Origin: Ancylobacter novellus
Lineage (GTDB): Bacteria; Pseudomonadota; Alphaproteobacteria; Rhizobiales; Methylopilaceae
Length of the DNA: 64,000 nt
Assembly: GCA_003241695.1 (NCBI GenBank)
Contig: QFPN01000001.1
Location: 496,001 to 560,000, forward strand
Reading direction: 5' to 3'
Made by a program: the position numbers and the translations under genes
Notes under the pieces: model-generated
Seen by the model: only the letters and a program-made list of their open reading frames with translations
What the model was told of the DNA's origin: nothing
The model's database searches: none
In this document: in pieces, positions 51,201-59,758 of the stretch
Numbering within the stretch: the first letter of the stretch is position 1
Layout of the letters: the number at the start of each line of letters is the position of its first letter

Positions 51201-51476
51201 TCCGCCGGCATGATCGCGGTCTACGGCCGGGTTCAGCGCGAGGGCGAGGTCGTGCATCTGGTCGTGCAGCGACTGACGAACCTGTCTGCAGAGTTAGCTA
51301 GCGTCGGGGAGCGGGACGGCGCGTTCCCACTGCCCCACGGGCGCGGGGACGAGGTTCATCACGGTTCTACGCCGGACCCAAGGGGGCCGCGGTCTAAGGG
51401 GCTGAGGCCGCGCGACATCTATGTCAGGGATCTCCACCTCGAGACGATCAAGGTGAAGACGCGCGATTTCCGTTGA
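48207..51476 (+). CDS. dnaE2: Error-prone DNA polymerase DnaE2
   Basis: A 1089-residue C-family polymerase. It opens with a PHP domain (YAELQVTSHFSFLRGASSCE), followed by the palm with CQGRGSAANSAVCFVLGITS and the catalytic aspartates in PPDIDVDFEHERRE. Next are the fingers with GRDHAALCSTVIRYRAKGSL, a helix-hairpin-helix region (GLSNANAAAIVAARGERPFA) and a C-terminal OB fold (WVEIAGVVLVRQRPGSAKGV). It performs translesion synthesis with ImuA and ImuB. The ATG overlaps the imuB stop by four bases. Confidence 0.97.
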   Translation: MSGLRYAELQVTSHFSFLRGASSCEELFSQAAVCGIEAIAVVDQNSLAGIVRAHEAAKVTGVRAVVGCRLDLADGMSVLVYPTDRAAYSRLCRLLSLGKRRGGKAKCHLEWPDLVAYGEGLLAVLVPDLADEECGLRLRRLRDAFGDRAYLALTLRRRPNDQLRLHDLSNLATRMRVATVVTNDVLFHEPSRRMLQDVVTCVRHNVTIDALGERRERHADRYVKPPEEMRRLFGRYPEALARTLQIVDRCRFSLDELAYQYPEERDDPTLTPQETLAKLTWEGAAERYPEGLPDSVRAALTHELTLIEKLSYAPYFLTVNSIVRFARSKDILCQGRGSAANSAVCFVLGITSIDPGRNDLLFERFVSEERREPPDIDVDFEHERREIVMQWVFDTYGRDHAALCSTVIRYRAKGSLRDVGKALGLPEDLIGTLSGQLWSWSEQGVEPRHVEELNLNLADRRLRLTLDLARQLMGAPRHLSQHPGGFVLTHDRLDDLVPIEPAAMADRQVIEWDKDDIDALKFMKVDVLALGMLTCMKKGLDLLAEHKGANLDLATIPAEDPRTYAMIRKADTLGTFQIESRAQMSMLPRLKPRTYYDLVVQVAIVRPGPIQGDMVHPYLRRREGLEPVHFPKPELEKVLGKTLGVPLFQEQAMRVAIECAGFTPGEADMLRKSMATFKFTGGVSKFKEKLVSGMVVNGYEAEFAERTFKQLEGFGSYGFPESHAASFALIAYASAWLKCWHPDVFCAALLNSQPMGFYAPAQIVRDARDHGVEIRPVCANASRWDCTLEPTDDETRFAVRLGLRMTKGLSNANAAAIVAARGERPFASVDDLWRRAGVPVAALTQIAEADAFRSSFGLARREALWAIRALRDEPLPLFAAASAREDEIVPEVAEPAVSLRPMTAGGEVVEDYRHVSLSLRAHPVAFLREDLKRRRMVTCLEAMEARDRRWVEIAGVVLVRQRPGSAKGVMFITLEDESGVANLVVWPNVFEKNRRTILSAGMIAVYGRVQREGEVVHLVVQRLTNLSAELASVGERDGAFPLPHGRGDEVHHGSTPDPRGPRSKGLRPRDIYVRDLHLETIKVKTRDFR

Positions 51477-51488
51477 GCTGAACTGGCG

Positions 51489-51806
51489 TCAGTCGATGCC
51501 CGCTCGCTTCCGCATGGATTTCCAATTCGCCTTGATCTCATCGAGGCGACCGGCCGGAGCGGCGCACGGCTCGGCCGCCGCGTTCAGCGCTTGGTCCGTC
51601 ATCAGCCTGTGACTGGTCTCGTCCTTCAGGCCCATCGCGTCGGCCATGGCGGTTGCGACCTGCGCCGCGATTTCGGGCTGCTCGATGTCGCAGGCCACAG
51701 CCTGCCCGGCGACATAGCCCAGCTGTCGCAGCAGCCGAATGTCGTCAGCGGGCTGAGCCATTGCTGGCGCGGAGACCAGCATAACGAACGTCAAAGCTGC
51801 TCTCAT
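51489..51806 (-). CDS. Small secreted hypothetical protein
   Basis: A 105-residue protein with a clear signal peptide (MRAALTFVMLVSAPAMA, cleavage after AMA). The mature part is helical and contains two cysteines (VACDIEQPE and EPCAAPAGR) that may form a disulfide in the periplasm. No recognised family. Convergent with dnaE2, 12 bases apart. Confidence 0.7.
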   Translation of the reverse strand: MRAALTFVMLVSAPAMAQPADDIRLLRQLGYVAGQAVACDIEQPEIAAQVATAMADAMGLKDETSHRLMTDQALNAAAEPCAAPAGRLDEIKANWKSMRKRAGID

Positions 51807-51991
51807 CGACGATTTCCGGTTCGTCTGGCCCCTCAGTTCATGATGATGGCGATGGTCGTTACGAGCTAGTCGCCAGTCGGGCTTCCCCTCCCGGCGTCGC
51901 TGCTATCCAATGAGTCTGTGGCGCGACAGAGCCGCTCAGAAACTGGTGCTCGTGCGTGTGACGCTTCGTTCAAGAGGTCGGGGAGGGACAG

Positions 51992-54550
51992 GTGGCTGAA
52001 CCGGATCTGGGCGGCGAGAGCGCCGGCGTTTTCCATCTACTCGACATGGGATCGACGAAATACGGCGACTGCATTCTGGTTCGGTTCGGCGAAACCAAAA
52101 TCTTGATCGACGGCGGCCATCCGGGAGACTGGAAAGATCGCCAAAATGTCCGGTCGATTCCCAATCAGTTGAGCGGGCTGATCTCCGGTCCAAAGCTGCA
52201 TGTGGACCTGCTTGTGGTCACTCATTGCCACAGCGATCACATCGGCTGCCTGCCCAAGCTTGTGGCGGATGGATCTCTGACTGCCCGATGGGCCCTGGTC
52301 GCAGACGAAAAGTTGGGTTTCGGGCGCGATCAGGAAGACAATCTCGACGTGCTCGACACGGCCGATCCCATGCGCAGGGCGATGATCGTCGCCGCTCTGG
52401 AGGAAGATCACTCAGACCTGCCCGACGACGCTCTCGAGGACTTTCTGACGGATGCCGGAGAGCTCGAGCAGGGCTACAAGACGATGCTGGAAAATTTGGC
52501 GAAGAATGGCGCCAAGGTAGTCCGCTGGGGCCGCGCCACGCGGGCGGAAATCGAGCCGTTGCTGACGGAGTTCAAGGCTGCGAACCTCGCCATTCTCGGG
52601 CCCTCGGCGGATCATCTTCTATTGTGCGCCGAGCAGATCCAGGCCAGCGCTCGCGCCGCCAGCGACGCTCTCGATGCAATCGAGCGGCGCGATGTTCCGA
52701 TGACGCCGGCCCAGATCTACCGGTCAATGGTTCGCGGCTCGGCGCTGGCGGATCCAATCGATCGATCCGGATCCGGAGCCGCCAAGAACTGCCAAAGCAT
52801 CGTCCTTGCTTTTGGGCCGCCCGGTCACCGCACGCTTCTGGCCGCGGACATGCAGTTCTGCCGTCCCGAGACGCCCGGACTGAAGCCGTTCATGAAGCGG
52901 CTCATGCATGATGTTCAGAGTTACGGTCCGTACGCTTTCGTCAAGATGACCCATCACACGAGCTACAACGGCATCGACGAGCTTCTGCTGGGGCGGCTGG
53001 GGTCGCCAGGGCTGTTGGTGCATTCGGGAGGCAGCAACGATGCTCGACATCCTGACGAGGCTTCTCTCGCCATGCTTGGCCGACTCAACGACAGCGTCGA
53101 CGTCATCTTCGCGCGGACCGACCGGAATGGTCTTGTCACAGTGGATCCGAGCCTGTCGGGCCTCGACGCGATAATGATCTCACAGGGCCAGCTCGACGAT
53201 TTCTCGCCCAATAGGGCGAACGATCAGGAAGAGCCGATCGAAGAGGCGTGGGAGCAGCCGGCGCCTCCACCGGCGGCTCCGGAAGCCGCTGCGCCCAGCG
53301 ACACGATCGAGCTCGTCTTCGTGAAGCTGCCCTATCGGCCAGGCCGCGTGTCCCTCGGCGGCTTTGAGGTCGTGATCGGTGGCGACGGTTTCGAACCAGG
53401 CGTCGCCGTTCAGCGATCCGCCAGAGGATCGATGCGACCTCCGAGCGCCTCCGCAGGGACCAAGACGTTCGACAATTCCGGCCCAGCGCTCGCCGGCGGC
53501 CGCGACGTCTCGAACATCCTGTTCGTGACGGATCCGGAACGGCTCGCCCGCAACATTGGATCGCGGGAAGCGGCGGCCGCAATCGAGCTCGTCGAGGCGG
53601 GCGGCGCGCGTGTGCTCAAGACCAGGTCGTCCACCGCGAGAATCGATACCGTCCGTCATCTCGGCTCAAAGCCAGCCGACGGCGTCGTGTTGATCGGCGG
53701 CTACGACGTTTTGCCGTCCGCACGCGTCGATATCCTTGATCCCGGCCTGAGGACGGCGATCCCCGCTCACAGGATCACGGGCGAAGCGGATCAGTTCATC
53801 GTCTGGAGCGACGACGAATATGTCGACCTCGCCGGGGAGGGCATGCCGGATCTTCCTGTCTCTCGAATTCCGGACGCAAGGAGAGCTTCCGTCTTGTTGG
53901 GGGCGCTTACCGCGCCGACTCCTCCCGGAGCCACGCGCTTCGGCGTGCGAAATTCCGAGCGGCCTTTCGCAGACGCGATATTCATGACGATCCCTGGCGG
54001 CGGCGAGATGCTCAAGAGCGGGCCCACGACGTCCGGAGCGCTGTCGTCGGACATGTTCAAGAACGACCGGCACTACCTCATGCTGCACGGCGACTATGCG
54101 GACGGATCCCGGCTTTGGGGCGAAGACGAAGGCGCGATCGAGGCGATCCGGACAGCCAACATCCCAGCGCGGATGCGTGGCGTGGTGTTTACAGGCGCTT
54201 GCTGGGGCGCCCTCACCATTGACGAGCCGGCCTGCATGGCGAGCATCGCCGTTTCGCCGAAAGCGCCTGAGCAGTCGATCGCCGTGTCGTATCTGGCCGC
54301 CGGGGTGACGGCGTTCATCGGATGCACAGGGGCTCACTACTCTCCGGGCGCTGAAGGGGGCTTCTTCGGCGGCCCGATGCACGCTGCGTTCTGGCGGGAG
54401 CTCAACCTGGGAAAAGCGCCGGCTCAGGCCTTGTTCGACTCGAAGGTCCGATATCTGCACGACCTGCCGCATGGCCGGACTGAGCCACTTGAAATCGCCA
54501 TCGAAAGAAAGATCTATAAGCAGTTCACGTGCCTTGGACTTGGATGGTAG
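51992..54550 (+). CDS. Metallo-beta-lactamase/caspase-like protease fusion protein
   Basis: An 852-residue two-domain protein. Residues about 10-390 form a ComEC-like metallo-beta-lactamase fold: ILIDGGHPGD, VVTHCHSDHIGCLPKL with the metal histidines, LLAADMQF and the late MTHHTSYNGID. After a Pro/Ala-rich linker and a beta-rich region (about 430-500), residues about 505-850 resemble clan CD cysteine peptidases (gingipain/caspase-like), with the histidine in YLMLHGDYADGSRLWGED and the cysteine in GVVFTGACWGALTIDE. GTG start with GGGGAGGG upstream. A 111-residue gene follows 30 bases downstream. A nucleotide- or DNA-cleaving sensor coupled to a suicide protease is inferred. Confidence 0.78.
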   Translation: MAEPDLGGESAGVFHLLDMGSTKYGDCILVRFGETKILIDGGHPGDWKDRQNVRSIPNQLSGLISGPKLHVDLLVVTHCHSDHIGCLPKLVADGSLTARWALVADEKLGFGRDQEDNLDVLDTADPMRRAMIVAALEEDHSDLPDDALEDFLTDAGELEQGYKTMLENLAKNGAKVVRWGRATRAEIEPLLTEFKAANLAILGPSADHLLLCAEQIQASARAASDALDAIERRDVPMTPAQIYRSMVRGSALADPIDRSGSGAAKNCQSIVLAFGPPGHRTLLAADMQFCRPETPGLKPFMKRLMHDVQSYGPYAFVKMTHHTSYNGIDELLLGRLGSPGLLVHSGGSNDARHPDEASLAMLGRLNDSVDVIFARTDRNGLVTVDPSLSGLDAIMISQGQLDDFSPNRANDQEEPIEEAWEQPAPPPAAPEAAAPSDTIELVFVKLPYRPGRVSLGGFEVVIGGDGFEPGVAVQRSARGSMRPPSASAGTKTFDNSGPALAGGRDVSNILFVTDPERLARNIGSREAAAAIELVEAGGARVLKTRSSTARIDTVRHLGSKPADGVVLIGGYDVLPSARVDILDPGLRTAIPAHRITGEADQFIVWSDDEYVDLAGEGMPDLPVSRIPDARRASVLLGALTAPTPPGATRFGVRNSERPFADAIFMTIPGGGEMLKSGPTTSGALSSDMFKNDRHYLMLHGDYADGSRLWGEDEGAIEAIRTANIPARMRGVVFTGACWGALTIDEPACMASIAVSPKAPEQSIAVSYLAAGVTAFIGCTGAHYSPGAEGGFFGGPMHAAFWRELNLGKAPAQALFDSKVRYLHDLPHGRTEPLEIAIERKIYKQFTCLGLGW

Positions 54551-54580
54551 GCTCGTGAACCGCGCGGCATGGAGAGACAG

Positions 54581-54916
54581 ATGACGCGTAAGCCATCGAA
54601 ACCGGTCGACGCCGCGGCCATCGCCGAAAGCGAAAAGCGCGGTTGGACGGCTGTGAAGGTCAATGAGCAGCCGCGCGCCGCCTATGCGAATTTCGCGGCC
54701 GACAACGCCGACCAGCACCGCGGTGACGTCGTTCTACCCTCGACTCAGGCGCTCCGACGTAAGTATCTCGGGGCCGCTGCAGATGACGTCGTCGAAAGAG
54801 CATGGTCCCTTGACTCGGCGAGCGCGGAGCAGACGCAGATCGTTGAACTTCAGTCCGGGGGCTTGAGAAAGTCCGTTGGAGTCCGGAACGGCAAGGTCGT
54901 CTGGCAGCAGGGATAG
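54581..54916 (+). CDS. Small hypothetical partner of the MBL/protease gene
   Basis: About 111 residues from the ATG at 54581, which has GGAGAG upstream inside the codons of an alternative ATG at 54569. The N-terminus is basic and Lys/Pro-rich (TRKPSKPVDAAAIAESEKRG); the rest is a mixed alpha/beta fold ending in strands (QTQIVELQSGGLRKSV). No known motif or signal peptide. It is co-directional and close to the protease fusion, so it could be a regulator, inhibitor or cleavage substrate. That is inference. Confidence 0.6.
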   Translation: MTRKPSKPVDAAAIAESEKRGWTAVKVNEQPRAAYANFAADNADQHRGDVVLPSTQALRRKYLGAAADDVVERAWSLDSASAEQTQIVELQSGGLRKSVGVRNGKVVWQQG

Positions 54917-54950
54917 TCAACTTCGTCGTCGCCGCGGCGGTCGCTGATTC

Positions 54951-57499
54951 TTAGGTTCGAGCGCGCAGGCGCTGAGCGACAGTGATGTCTGCAAGCCGCA
55001 GGCCTCGACGCAGCACCTCAGCCCGCACTTCCTGATAGATCGACGCCTCCTTCTTGTTGTCGGCGATCGTAAGCAGGATCGAAAACGCCACTCCCTCGGG
55101 AGGGTAGATCGCGCCGGCCCGTGTCAGTCCCTTCAAGGTGAGACGCCAGACGCTGCTGCTGCCGCATCCGTTCATCGTGCAGCCATATCGCTTGATCGGC
55201 GTCCATTTCAGGCCGCTCTCCAGCAGGTACTTCTCGCTGTACGGCAAGTCGTCCGGCAAGTGGCAGTCATGCGGCTTGAGGCGCTGCACCGGCGTAGTCA
55301 CCAGTTCGCCGTCGCGGTTCAGCTTCTCCTCAAGCTGGGCTAGACCGGCGAAAAGCTGCACACGCTGGCATTCGGCGTCGAACGCTCCGTCGATGGGCGG
55401 CGTGTGGCACAGCGTCAGGTCCACCCGGCCACGGCATTTTCCGGTCGGGGACGTGAGGGACTGAGGCCAGCTGAACTCGAACGCCAGTTCCCGGCGTGGC
55501 GGCAGGATATCGGCGAAGACCAAGGTGATGCTGTACGGATCGTCCGTCAGCGAGACGTCCGCGTGTCGGGGGACGCCGAAACCGACGAAGTCGCGGGCGA
55601 CAGCGCGCAGGGGTTTGGCCTCAAGCATCGACGGCTTGCTCGCCTTGTGGACAGCGAGAGCCATCAACGTTTCGCGGGGAGCCTGGCCTTCGAGCCTGTG
55701 GTCGACGGCGGCCAGCGACGCGGCGACGAGCGGCGTCGCGAAACTCGTTCCGCAATCTTCCGAGAGACTTCCGTCCGGCGCGATCGACCTCAGTCCCGTG
55801 CCCGATCCGGGCTTGGCTACGGCGCCTCCGGAATGCGCAAGCTCCGGCTTGCGGGCGCCGCCCGGGCCTGGACCTCGTCGCGTGTAGGTTGTCGGGGCGC
55901 CCGCGGCGGCGCCCTTCAGCTTTGGCGGATTGATCGCCCCGACCGTCAAGCCGTAGAGGTGTTCGCCGGGCGCGGTGATCCGCTCCTCGGCGATCGCCCG
56001 GGTCGCAAGCATCTGCAGCGCGCGGTCGGCGGCGCTCGGCCATTCGGGGCGCGCGTCGCGTCCGCGCAGATTTCCGGCGGCGACGACGAAGATGACGTCA
56101 TGCGCGCGTGCGATCTCGTCGAGCTTGGCCGCGAAGGCGCTGTAGCCTAGGCCCTGCCGGACGCCGGGAGACCCAAAGCTCATGTTGAAAACACGGACCC
56201 CGGCGTCGGCCTTCGCCTTCGCGACCTGGGTTTCGAGCTCGTCGAAGAATTCGTCCGGCGTCTGGTAATATGCGTCGAGTTGGTCGGGACGCGGCAGCAG
56301 ATCAAGGTCGTAGAAGCGGCTTGGCGTCGGCTCGAAAGCGTCGGACGCCTCCGGATTGAGCTGACCGGCTCCCGCCAGAAGTCCTGCGATAAAGGACCCG
56401 TGAGCTTCGTCGCGGTCGGCCGCCATGAGAAGCCCGTCGTTCCTGCCCGCCATGGGTCGAGCTGGGGGTTGCTGGCGACGCCGCGGTCGACGATGCCCAC
56501 CACTGGGTAGCTCTGCGAGCGCGCGGGCTTAGCGATCGTCGCCTCATCGTCCAGCGCGCCGCCTTGGCCGGAGGAGGCTTCGATCCTCATCGGCAGCTCA
56601 ATGCGCCGAACCATCGGCTCCTGGGCCAGAATCTCAAGGAGGTTCTGATGACGTGCGACGGACCGATCCGGCGCCGACGCAGGGAGCTTCGGCCGGTCCG
56701 GTTGCGCGGCGCTCTCGCCGTCGGGTCTCTGAAGCAGGGGGAGCTCGATCAGCTGAGCGTCGTCGCTTCGCAGGCTGATGGAGAGGGTGACGACAGGATC
56801 GGAACTCAAGGGCTTCGTGAAGGGCACGGCGATCAGGCCGCCCATGGGACGCAGCCGCTTGATGAAGCGCTCCGCCATCGTTCGCACCGCTTCGGGCGTG
56901 ACGCGCGCGTCGGGGCGGAAGAGCTCGACGATGTATCCGCCGATGACGTTCCTGTCCGAAATCCACTCGACCGCCGCCTTGGCGGAAAACTGCAGCCGGT
57001 CGGCCGCCGTCAGCATCCGGATCTCTTCGATCGCGCCCAGCTCGCTGCGATAAACCGAGACGCGTTCGACCTCTTCGTCCGTGGCGGGGTCGCGTCCGAG
57101 CGTCGGCTTGGCTTCGGCCTTCCGCTCGATCAGGCTCGCCAGAGACGTCAGGGCGTCGGGCGTTGCTTGAAAAAACATCTGGCCGGTCTGGCCGCCTCCC
57201 ACGAGCGCGAAGCGGTTGGAGGCGGTGAAGAGCCCGTTCAACGGCCGGTAGCTCTTGGCGAGGCCTTCCTCCCGCATCTGCACGAGAACGAACCCGGCCG
57301 ACGCTCCTTGTCCGCTCAGGGCCATGCTCGACTGAACGAGTTGCTTCGTGAGGGCCTTTTTGTGGCGGGCGAAGCCGGCGTCGTCGCCCTTGAAGAAATC
57401 GCGCTTGGGCCCGAAACTCTTTGTCGGCTGCACCTGAATGAGCCGCTGGGTGTCCAGAAAGACCTGGATCGGGCGTTTGAGCGCTTCAGCCATCGACAT
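54951..57499 (-). pseudogene. S8 subtilisin-family serine protease, frameshifted
   Basis: The gene reads in two frames. The first (from 57499) encodes about 350 residues of an uncharacterised N-terminal region and the subtilase aspartate motif YPVVGIVDRGVASNPQLDPW. The second (stop at 54951) gives the histidine motif EAHGSFIAGLLAG, NMSFGSPGV, VVAAGNLRG and the serine motif CGTSFATPLVAASLAA, plus a long C-terminal domain. The shift of one base falls near 56435-56460, just after PWRAG. All triad residues are otherwise intact, so either the gene is newly broken, the sequence has an error, or a frameshift is programmed. The start overlaps the AAA ATPase stop by 14 bases; together they form a known type of AAA-subtilase pair. 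Confidence 0.8.
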
Positions 57500-58691
57500 G
57501 CGCCCTGCGTCTGCGTGAAACGGTGCTCTGAGAAATGCCTACGAGCAGGCCGGCTTCTCGCTGCGTCAGGCCCCCGTCGTTCGCCAGCGCGGAGGCCAGC
57601 TCGTCGTCGGGGCCGAGAAGCAGCTTCAGCCGCTCGGCGGCGAACAGCTGCCCGCTTAGCGTGGCCTGGCGCCTGAGGGCGGCCAGCAGGCCGCGCCGGC
57701 GCGAACTCGGCCCGTTCGTCACCTCCTTCATGACGATGAACCGCTTTCCGCCCGCGATCATCGTCTGGAGGTCGGCGCCGCTCATTCCTTCCGTCATCCA
57801 GACCAGCATTCTCATGTCGGGTTCGCCGGTGGTCAGCGGAGCGAGGAAGCGTTCGAGCAGGCATCGCCGGGCCGGGGCGTCGGGCAGCGGCAGGTTGATG
57901 CGCGCGTCGAAGCGGCGCCAGATCGCCTGATCCAGCAGATGGTCATGATTGGTCGCGGCTAGCGTGAAACCCTTCCTGCCGCGCGCGTCGAGCGACTGCA
58001 GCAGCGAGTTCACGACACGCTTGATCTCCCCGACCTCCTGCGAGTCGTCTCGCGCCTTGGCGATCGCGTCGAACTCATCGAGGAACAGCACGCACTGGTA
58101 TCGGTCGACGAAGTCGAACAGGGCGCCGATGTTTCTGGCCGTCGTCCCGAGGAACGACGACATCAGGCCATCGAGACGCGCTTCAACGACCGGCAGTTCC
58201 AGTTGCTTGCCGATGAAGCGCGCGACCATGGTCTTGCCGACCCCCGGTCGCCCGTAGAGAAGACAGCGGAGGTTCGGCTGCACGCCCAGGGCCGAGAGCT
58301 CGCTCGTCCTGCCCCACTCGCCGATCAAGTCGGTGAGCGCGTCCTGCAGCACTTCCGACAGGATCGGCAGCTCCTCGTCGTCTCCGTCGGGAAAGATGAT
58401 CCGCGCCAGGGGGGTGCCGGTCTCGCGGTCATGCGGCAGGGGCGTGTTCTTGCTCAGTCGCTCGCCCGGAAGGACTGGTCGCTGTGATTGACCCCGCATC
58501 TGTTCGAGAGACATCGGCGCGACCGATTGGCGTCGCTCGCCACGGTTGAGCAGGCGCGCGACCTTTTCGGCCTGGTCGGGCGCGGTCGCGGCCAGCGCGG
58601 CGCTGAGCCGCCGGACCTGATGTTCGACCCGCGGGTCGCCGCCGCTGATCGCGGCTCGCGAAAGCGCAAGGATGATGTCGAAATGCTCCAT
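57486..58691 (-). CDS. AAA ATPase paired with the subtilase
   Basis: About 401 residues. A helical N-terminal region of about 100 residues (FDIILALSRAAISGGDPRVE) precedes an AAA core with Walker A LLYGRPGVGKTMVARFIG, Walker B CVLFLDEFDAIAKARDD, sensor 1 AATNHDHLLDQ and an arginine-finger-like IWRRFDARINLPLP. The C-terminus carries an HTH-like tail (GGLTQREAGLLVGISQSTVS). It starts at ATG 58691 (MEHFDI) or the TTG two codons earlier. It probably controls or unfolds substrates for the S8 protease encoded immediately downstream. Confidence 0.85.
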   Translation of the reverse strand: MEHFDIILALSRAAISGGDPRVEHQVRRLSAALAATAPDQAEKVARLLNRGERRQSVAPMSLEQMRGQSQRPVLPGERLSKNTPLPHDRETGTPLARIIFPDGDDEELPILSEVLQDALTDLIGEWGRTSELSALGVQPNLRCLLYGRPGVGKTMVARFIGKQLELPVVEARLDGLMSSFLGTTARNIGALFDFVDRYQCVLFLDEFDAIAKARDDSQEVGEIKRVVNSLLQSLDARGRKGFTLAATNHDHLLDQAIWRRFDARINLPLPDAPARRCLLERFLAPLTTGEPDMRMLVWMTEGMSGADLQTMIAGGKRFIVMKEVTNGPSSRRRGLLAALRRQATLSGQLFAAERLKLLLGPDDELASALANDGGLTQREAGLLVGISQSTVSRRRRAHVDG

Positions 58692-58909
58692 GGCCAACCA
58701 ATGCGCCCCTCAATCGAACAATGCAAGAACTCTACAAAAAATTCAAGAATGAAATGATAAAGTCTGAAAACAGGATTTTTATTCACGCACTCACGATCTT
58801 GCCGCTGTGGTCGACGATTGGTGATCCGGGGGCCGGGATGCTGCCGGGAAGGTCGGAGCGTCGAGGCGACCGACATCATGGCGCAACGTGTTTCCGGTAG
58901 GCTTCGATC

Positions 58910-59704
58910 ATGAGGATCCTCGCCGTCGTCGTGACCGCGCTGCTGGCGGCTCATCCGCTCCCCGCGATGGCCTGGGGGAAAACCGGCCATCGCGCCGCGA
59001 GCGCGATCGCGGAGCGCTATCTCAGCCCGCAGGCGATCGCCGGCGTCGCGACGATCCTGGGCCGCGAGACTTTGGCCGAGGCGTCGACCTGGCCTGATTT
59101 CATGAGGTCCGATCCAGGCGAGTTCTGGCGCAGTACGGCGAGCCCCTGGCACTACGTGACCATCGCGCCGGGCAAGGCCTATGCGGATGTGGGCGCGCCT
59201 GCAGAAGGCGACGCCGTCACCGCTCTGGCGCGCTTCTCGGCTACGGTCCGGGATCCGGCGGCGCCTTTGCCGGAGCGGCAGCTCGCCTTGAGGTTTATCG
59301 TCCACATCGTAGAGGACCTGCATCAGCCCTTCCATGTCGGCAATGGCTCCGACCGTGGCGGCAACGACGTCGACCAGTTCTTCGGTCGGGACACGACCCT
59401 GCACGCTCTATGGGACGAGGCTCTGATCGACGAGGAAAAGCTCTCTTTCACCGAATGGGCGGACAAGCTCTCGCGGCGGATCGAGCCCGATCAGCTGCGG
59501 AAGTGGAGCGACCCCGATCCGATGACGTGGGTGGCCGAAAGCGCAAGGATCCGCGACGGGCTCTATCCAGTGGGACAGAACTTGCGCTTCGAGTATGGGT
59601 TCCAGCATCTGGCGACCTTGGAGCTGCGTCTGGCTCAGGCGGGCGTCCGCACCGCGGCCTACCTCAACCAGCTGTTCGCGGCCGAACGAACAACGACCCG
59701 ATGA
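58910..59704 (+). CDS. Secreted S1/P1-family nuclease
   Basis: A 264-residue protein with a signal peptide (MRILAVVVTALLAAHPLPAMA) cleaved just before the conserved N-terminal tryptophan, WGKTGHRAASAIAERYL. Zinc ligands of the trinuclear site are seen in WPDFMRSDP, WHYVTI, HIVEDLHQPFHVG and DRGGNDV. Such enzymes degrade single-stranded DNA and RNA outside the cytoplasm. Length is usual for bacterial members. Divergent from the AAA gene and convergent with the patatin gene. Confidence 0.9.
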   Translation: MRILAVVVTALLAAHPLPAMAWGKTGHRAASAIAERYLSPQAIAGVATILGRETLAEASTWPDFMRSDPGEFWRSTASPWHYVTIAPGKAYADVGAPAEGDAVTALARFSATVRDPAAPLPERQLALRFIVHIVEDLHQPFHVGNGSDRGGNDVDQFFGRDTTLHALWDEALIDEEKLSFTEWADKLSRRIEPDQLRKWSDPDPMTWVAESARIRDGLYPVGQNLRFEYGFQHLATLELRLAQAGVRTAAYLNQLFAAERTTTR

Positions 59705-59758
59705 CGGCGGCCGATCGCGCTCTCTCAAAGCACGAGGCGAACGTCGCTCTTCGGCTGA

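Noticed and set aside
58454..59404. Minus-strand frame of 316 codons opposite the S1/P1 nuclease
   Set aside because: It runs across two well supported genes in shadow frames and has no motif.
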